Positions 60,301 through 64,000 of a DNA stretch of 64,000 bases are shown piece after piece (within the stretch, counting starts at the first letter, position 1; each line of letters opens with the position of its first letter). The position numbers and the translations under genes were made by a program. The notes beneath the pieces were generated by a model that saw nothing but the letters and a program-made list of their open reading frames with translations, was not told where the DNA came from and did no database searches. This DNA comes from Macrobrachium rosenbergii. Its lineage: Eukaryota > Arthropoda > Malacostraca > Decapoda > Palaemonidae. The stretch spans positions 48,257,297 to 48,321,296 of the forward strand of contig NC_089766.1 of assembly GCF_040412425.1 (NCBI RefSeq). The letters are read 5' to 3'.

Positions 60301-61633
60301 ATGCATCATCTTGCAACAAACACTGAAAAATAAGCAATTAATTTTAAAAACTGTCACAGATAAAAGTAAATATATAAAATTTTTCTATGAAGCATACATA
60401 CTGTGATTTGTTTTCCAGACATTCCTTAGATTTGATAGTCTTTTGTCACAGACGGAAAAGTCATGGCAACTTATAATACATATGCCACCTCAACCCCCGG
60501 ATATCTATCAATCCCATTCCTTATTTTTTGTAGAAATTGTATGAATAAAAATAACAAATTAAAAAGAAATTTGTATTTTTCCTGATATACAAACCCACAA
60601 CATCATATGGTTAGGATATCCTTAGCACACATGCGCAATGACGGCTATAAATAGCCTTGTTTTGAAGAATACCACTGGCTAATTAAGGGCCACGTAGGCC
60701 TCTCAGACTCCAATTGTTCCTCAGCTGTCATAGCGTCAAGACGTGCTATTATACGCTCTGCGTATTTTCAACTCGCTTTGTATTTTGGAAGGTTTTGAGA
60801 GGCTTTAACTTTTTCCACTGGTCTTCCTCTTTCCTATTTTGGTCTTACTTGAATTTTTATTTAAACAGACGACCAAATTGTTCAATCCCGTAGTGTTTGC
60901 ATGTGCCTCTATAGAACCAGGAATTACAGTATTCACATAAAACATGTTTATCTCTTCAGACTGACTGTCATTCTCTGCACAAAGAGGCTGGATCATGTGG
61001 GCTATTCAACAACTATTTCTGGGACAAATGAGCAAGATGAATTCGAAGAGGAGAAAAAAATGACTTTAATGTGGCTCTCTTTTTGGTCTGAAGAATGCCA
61101 CAATTCACTGATGGGTCTCTGTTTTAATTACTTGTTATGAGATTCATTATTCCACAGTCTGCCGTTTATTAAAAATTATGGGTTTTGGAGATATTTATCA
61201 ATCACTGACAGGAATGGCTACTGTTGATCTGCTCGTAGTAGCTGCAGCCTTTGCTGCTTAACCAGTACCTTCGTTTCCCTTTGTTTATTAAAGGACAGGG
61301 ATCAATCATATTTAAAATTTACACCAACTTCATATAACATGAAGAATGAAAACTTTTAGTCTTTTAGTCCAATAAGTATTTTTAAAGTCAATGAACATTA
61401 AAACTTAATGTGGAGGCATGCTGTCAATAATCTTAGGAGATGAGTTTATTGCAAACATTTATTCTGTGAAAATGGAAGAATTATTATGTACATTCTATGA
61501 ACTGGTGTTCATTTTCTTTGAAGTAACAGTCAACAAGAGCAAGAACTACTTACCAAGTAAACTTCAAAACTGAGATCTCTATCCTCGATCAGTGTGGTGT
61601 CACGCAGCAATCGATTTATTTGGGACTTCCCAA
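57172..61633 (-). CDS. CDIN1: CDIN1 (CDAN1-interacting nuclease 1), 3' five exons
   Basis: Exons 61554-61633, 60273-60322, 59737-59870, 59213-59318 and 57172-57304 join in phase to the last 166 codons plus TGA of a protein that is about 281 residues in human. Sequence in order: [108 protein letters not shown] and I-E-S-K form the PD-(D/E)xK nuclease signature (D, then E-x-K). The family is a predicted nuclease that binds codanin-1; mutations in human CDIN1 cause congenital dyserythropoietic anaemia type I. The 5' exons lie beyond base 64000: nothing recognisable was found in 61634-64000. The gene is in tandem with ANAPC2, whose start is about 4.1 kb downstream. Confidence 0.95.
57430..57580 (+). 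mobile_element. LINE 3' tail, family L1a, copy 5 (CDIN1 last intron)
   Basis: tttctgtatttccctttacc, ctattctttggaagctaga, and gggcttgttccatatgaaaa then gggttcatcttctgaataat with terminal AAT units. Confidence 0.82.
57600..59212. other. CDIN1 last intron, remainder
   Basis: No exon, domain or repeat recognised; several short plus-strand frames (58656-59193) are antisense to the gene and composition-driven. Confidence 0.4.
59213..59318 (-). CDS. CDIN1: CDIN1 exon (PD-(D/E)xK nuclease core)
   Basis: Acceptor gattttccag, donor gtatga. Encodes [20 protein letters not shown] then [15 protein letters not shown]. The open frame continues upstream of the acceptor, so the splice site was set by phase with the previous exon. 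Confidence 0.95.
59737..59870 (-). CDS. CDIN1: CDIN1 exon (KGYDKTPD)
   Basis: Acceptor catttgcag, donor gtaagc. Encodes [20 protein letters not shown] then [28 protein letters not shown] is a family hallmark. Confidence 0.95.
60273..60322 (-). CDS. CDIN1: CDIN1 exon ([10 protein letters not shown])
   Basis: Acceptor cttatttttcag, donor gtaagt; a 50-nt exon encoding [16 protein letters not shown]; human has C-x-Y-G-P-L-V-D-C-I-K-H. Confidence 0.92.
60553..60800 (+). repeat. DIRS-type terminal sequence, solo (CDIN1 intron)
   Basis: aacaaattaaaaagaaattt followed by gtatttttcctgatatacaa matches the inverted arms near the DIRS remnant at 18.6 kb. The continuing GC-richer sequence contains tataaata and could be a terminal repeat. 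Confidence 0.5.
61554..61633 (-). CDS. CDIN1: CDIN1 exon (upstream-most in window)
   Basis: Acceptor cattcttgcag, donor gtaagt. Read in the only open phase it gives [20 protein letters not shown] then SFEVYL, aligned with the helical part before YGP. Phase in 1, phase out 0. Confidence 0.9.
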
Positions 61634-61799
61634 CTGCAAGAATGAACATGCGTCATTACAGGGCAATATTGTTATAAATTAGTTTGAGACAAGACTCATA
61701 TTTCTAAACTCTTTCTTTTGGGCTCACCCATAAGGATTCATTCTTTAAAGACATTAGCATAGAAGAAAATAGGGGTAAAGTTGGATAGCTGGGGGAGGT

Positions 61800-63310
61800 G
61801 AGACTAAGCAGAAGGGAGAGAGTAAACTGCAGAATGCCATACAGCTAGGGCTGAAGACACTTCTTCATCCCCACCACTATCCTCAACTAGGGGTTACTTG
61901 CCTCGTCACATATTCTCCAACTATATCCATTGAAAGTATCTTCCTCTGCTAAACCCTTCTCCAAATCCTACATCCCTTTATCATGTCATCTAATCCTCTG
62001 CCCCCTTCTTGACCTTCTATCTCTAACAAGTTCTACCCAAGACTTCTTCACTTGTTCCTCCTCACTCATCTGTACCACTTGCCCATAACATCCTAATCTC
62101 GTCTCTCTTATTATGTCAGTAGTCTTTACCACCCTCGCACTTTTAATTTTGTCATTTTACAGTCTCATAAACAGTGAGATCCCCAAAGCTCACATCAGCA
62201 TCCTCATTTCTGGTTGCTCCTTCATTTGTTCCTTGTTCCTTCTTAAATGTCCATTTTGAACCATATATCATCACTGGTTTGATTACGGCACAAGGTACAA
62301 CAGATCTTTATGTTCAGTTTATTTGGCATTTTTTTGTCACACACAAACCCTGGCACCTTCCTCCTTTCCCCCAAAGCTGCCTTTATCCTATTTCCAACCT
62401 CAGCTTCGTACCCTCCCTCTTGCCTTAAAGTTGATCGTAAGTATTCTAAATTCTTGACCTGTTTCAACCTAAGCCTCTTCTTGGACTCTATAACCTCACT
62501 TTTACCCACACTTACCTTCAAACCACCCCATTCCAGAGGTTCCTACCACTCTCCTACCTTTCCTTAACAATTCTTCTTCTGTCTCTGCCATAATCACCAT
62601 ACTACCTGCATATTACAACTGCCATAAATTTTCATTCTGAAGCCCTTCAATCAATACATCCATAACCATTACAAGCAGAGATCAGCCAAGTGCCAATCCT
62701 TGAAGTAAATTAACTCCAACTTCAAACACTTTTGTATTTTGGCAGGCTGTTATTACTGCCGTCCTTGTTTTCACATACTGTATATCATTTCAACCAACCT
62801 AACCAACTTTTCTCGCACTTTGCTCTTCCTTGAACACCTAAACACTACATCATGGTATTCTATAAAATGCCTTCTCTAGGGCTATAAATGCACACAGAAC
62901 TTACAATTACCTTCTAGCCTCTTTTCCTGTAACTTTCTTATTATCAAAACAGCATCAACTGTACCTCTCCCTCTAATAAATACATACTACTCTTCACCAA
63001 TCTTCACAATTGTTCCTCATCTCTCATTAAGTGTTCTTAATACAAATATTCCAAATGTTCTTTTACTTTGATTCCTCTATAATTACCACACTCCGGAGTA
63101 CCTCCCTTCTGTTTATTCACAGTTATCATCAGACTTTCTTCCCAGTCATTTGGCATTACTCTATTCCCTCTTCCCAGATTGTCCTTAACAGTTCTAGTAT
63201 CCATCCTTCCCCCTCCATACTTAGTATCTTCAGCATTGCAATTTACTGCACACTCTTATGAACCAGGTGCTTTGCCATCCTTCATTTTACTTATTGCCTT
63301 CTTTAGGACT
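61800..63310 (-). pseudogene. Decayed LINE reverse transcriptase
   Basis: Minus-strand fragments in shifting frames: SKMKDGKAPG (RT start), ECGNYRGIKV, QYVFIRGRGTVDAVLIIRKL, LVRLVEMIYS, LKVSVGKSEVIE, VKNLEYLRSTLRQEGGYEAE, GNRIKAALGERRKVPG and TRLGCYGQVVQMSEEE. Their order is that of non-LTR ORF2 from RT to C-terminal domain. Many stops and frameshifts; no longer coding. Confidence 0.82.
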
Positions 63311-63817
63311 ATACATTGTATCTCTCATCTTCAGTGTGACATATTGTATGTGGTACTACTTAAGGGAAATAAACATGGTTCTTTTATAGATAGCAGACTA
63401 AAAACAAGTGAAATGTTCTGCACATCAATATTTTAGTTCTGATCAACAAAGCAAACTAAAATTCTACTTATACTAGAACAACTAAAGGAGGTAAAAAATA
63501 TTCTGAAAGTATAGACAATAAATTTGCCATGAAATGTTTACAAACCTATTGCACACATGCTTCATTCCCAATCAAATGGTAATCCGAGTCCAGTTTTTGA
63601 CAATTACATCAGTCACCACCCAAAATACTTATTGCTATTAATCCAAACATACGTGTGGTGGACATGACTGGTTGTGTACCAAAATATGAAAGACACAAGA
63701 CCATGGTTATTCAAGGTTAACATCCATACATCCACTTTCTCTTTGTTGCAACACTTCAGTGAATTGTATTCTTCCTACATTTCATTAAATCATCATCATA
63801 AATGTTTTTACAATAGA
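63311..63817. other. Stretch without recognised feature
   Basis: Could hold CDIN1 intron; no exon matching the N-terminal half of CDIN1 was found on the minus strand. Confidence 0.4.
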
Positions 63818-64000
63818 ATACAAAGAATAGAATGTAGAATTTAGGCCAAAGGCCAAGTGCTGGGACCTATGAGGTCATTCCGTGCTGAAAAGGAAATTGA
63901 CAGTTTTGAGAAATGTAATAGAAGGAGAACCTCGCAGTTGCACAATGAAACAGTTGTTAGAAAGAGTGGAAAGTCAGATGAAGAAAGAGACTATGAGAGG
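63818..64000 (+). repeat. Dispersed repeat R1, copy 5, cut by window edge
   Basis: aggccaaaggccaagtgctg, acctatgaggtcattccgtg and aacctcgcagttgcac are present; the right end continues outside. Confidence 0.9.

Overview
This window is eukaryotic nuclear DNA, most likely from an arthropod and probably a decapod crustacean. The genes are split into short exons by long introns with GT-AG borders. Interstitial (TTAGG)n runs of the arthropod telomere type, long GA/CT, AAT and GTA microsatellites, and many short palindromic transposons and decayed LINEs fill the rest. The species call is inference; the gene and repeat structure is read directly.

Four protein-coding genes can be supported. (1) TMEM161, a multi-pass membrane protein, on the minus strand at 884-4514. 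Three coding exons are visible; the start-codon exon lies at higher coordinates and was not found, and the 3' exons run off the left edge. (2) An IMPACT/YIH1 homologue (GCN2 regulator) on the plus strand at 10181-26100, complete in seven exons, 287 codons plus stop. (3) ANAPC2, the cullin subunit of the anaphase-promoting complex, on the minus strand at 37048-53088, complete in fifteen phase-consistent exons, 831 codons plus stop. (4) CDIN1, the codanin-1-interacting nuclease, on the minus strand at 57172-61633. Its last five exons are present; the 5' exons lie beyond the right edge. TMEM161 and IMPACT are divergent, IMPACT and ANAPC2 convergent, and CDIN1 and ANAPC2 in tandem. The four act in unrelated processes (membrane protein, translation stress signalling, cell cycle, chromatin/erythroid-type nuclease), so no functional cluster is implied.

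The rest is repeats. Left part (1-10 kb): a hAT-type MITE with a perfect 8-bp target duplication, two TA-flanked MITE families, a LINE tail and a LINE reverse-transcriptase end, GA and GTA microsatellites, and a 35-bp tandem array. IMPACT introns: a core repeat shared with the first intron of ANAPC2, a LINE tail with a MITE nested in it, a decayed DIRS-like element, and a MITE ending 34 bp before exon 4. IMPACT-ANAPC2 gap (26-37 kb): microsatellites, several hairpins, and a large inverted pair of tRNA-headed SINEs. ANAPC2 introns: SINE, LINE tail, MITE and tandem repeats. ANAPC2-CDIN1 gap: a LINE endonuclease/linker remnant and a 35-bp tandem array with 105-bp higher-order structure. Right end: a decayed LINE reverse transcriptase.

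I saw no bacterial-type system, CRISPR, phage or viral gene, and no convincing tRNA or rRNA gene. The most notable points are the TMEM161 splice acceptor sitting directly against a (TTA)n tract, an in-frame stop beside that exon's best donor, the core repeat found in the first introns of two housekeeping genes with different direct repeats at each locus, and the 105-bp higher-order array downstream of CDIN1.
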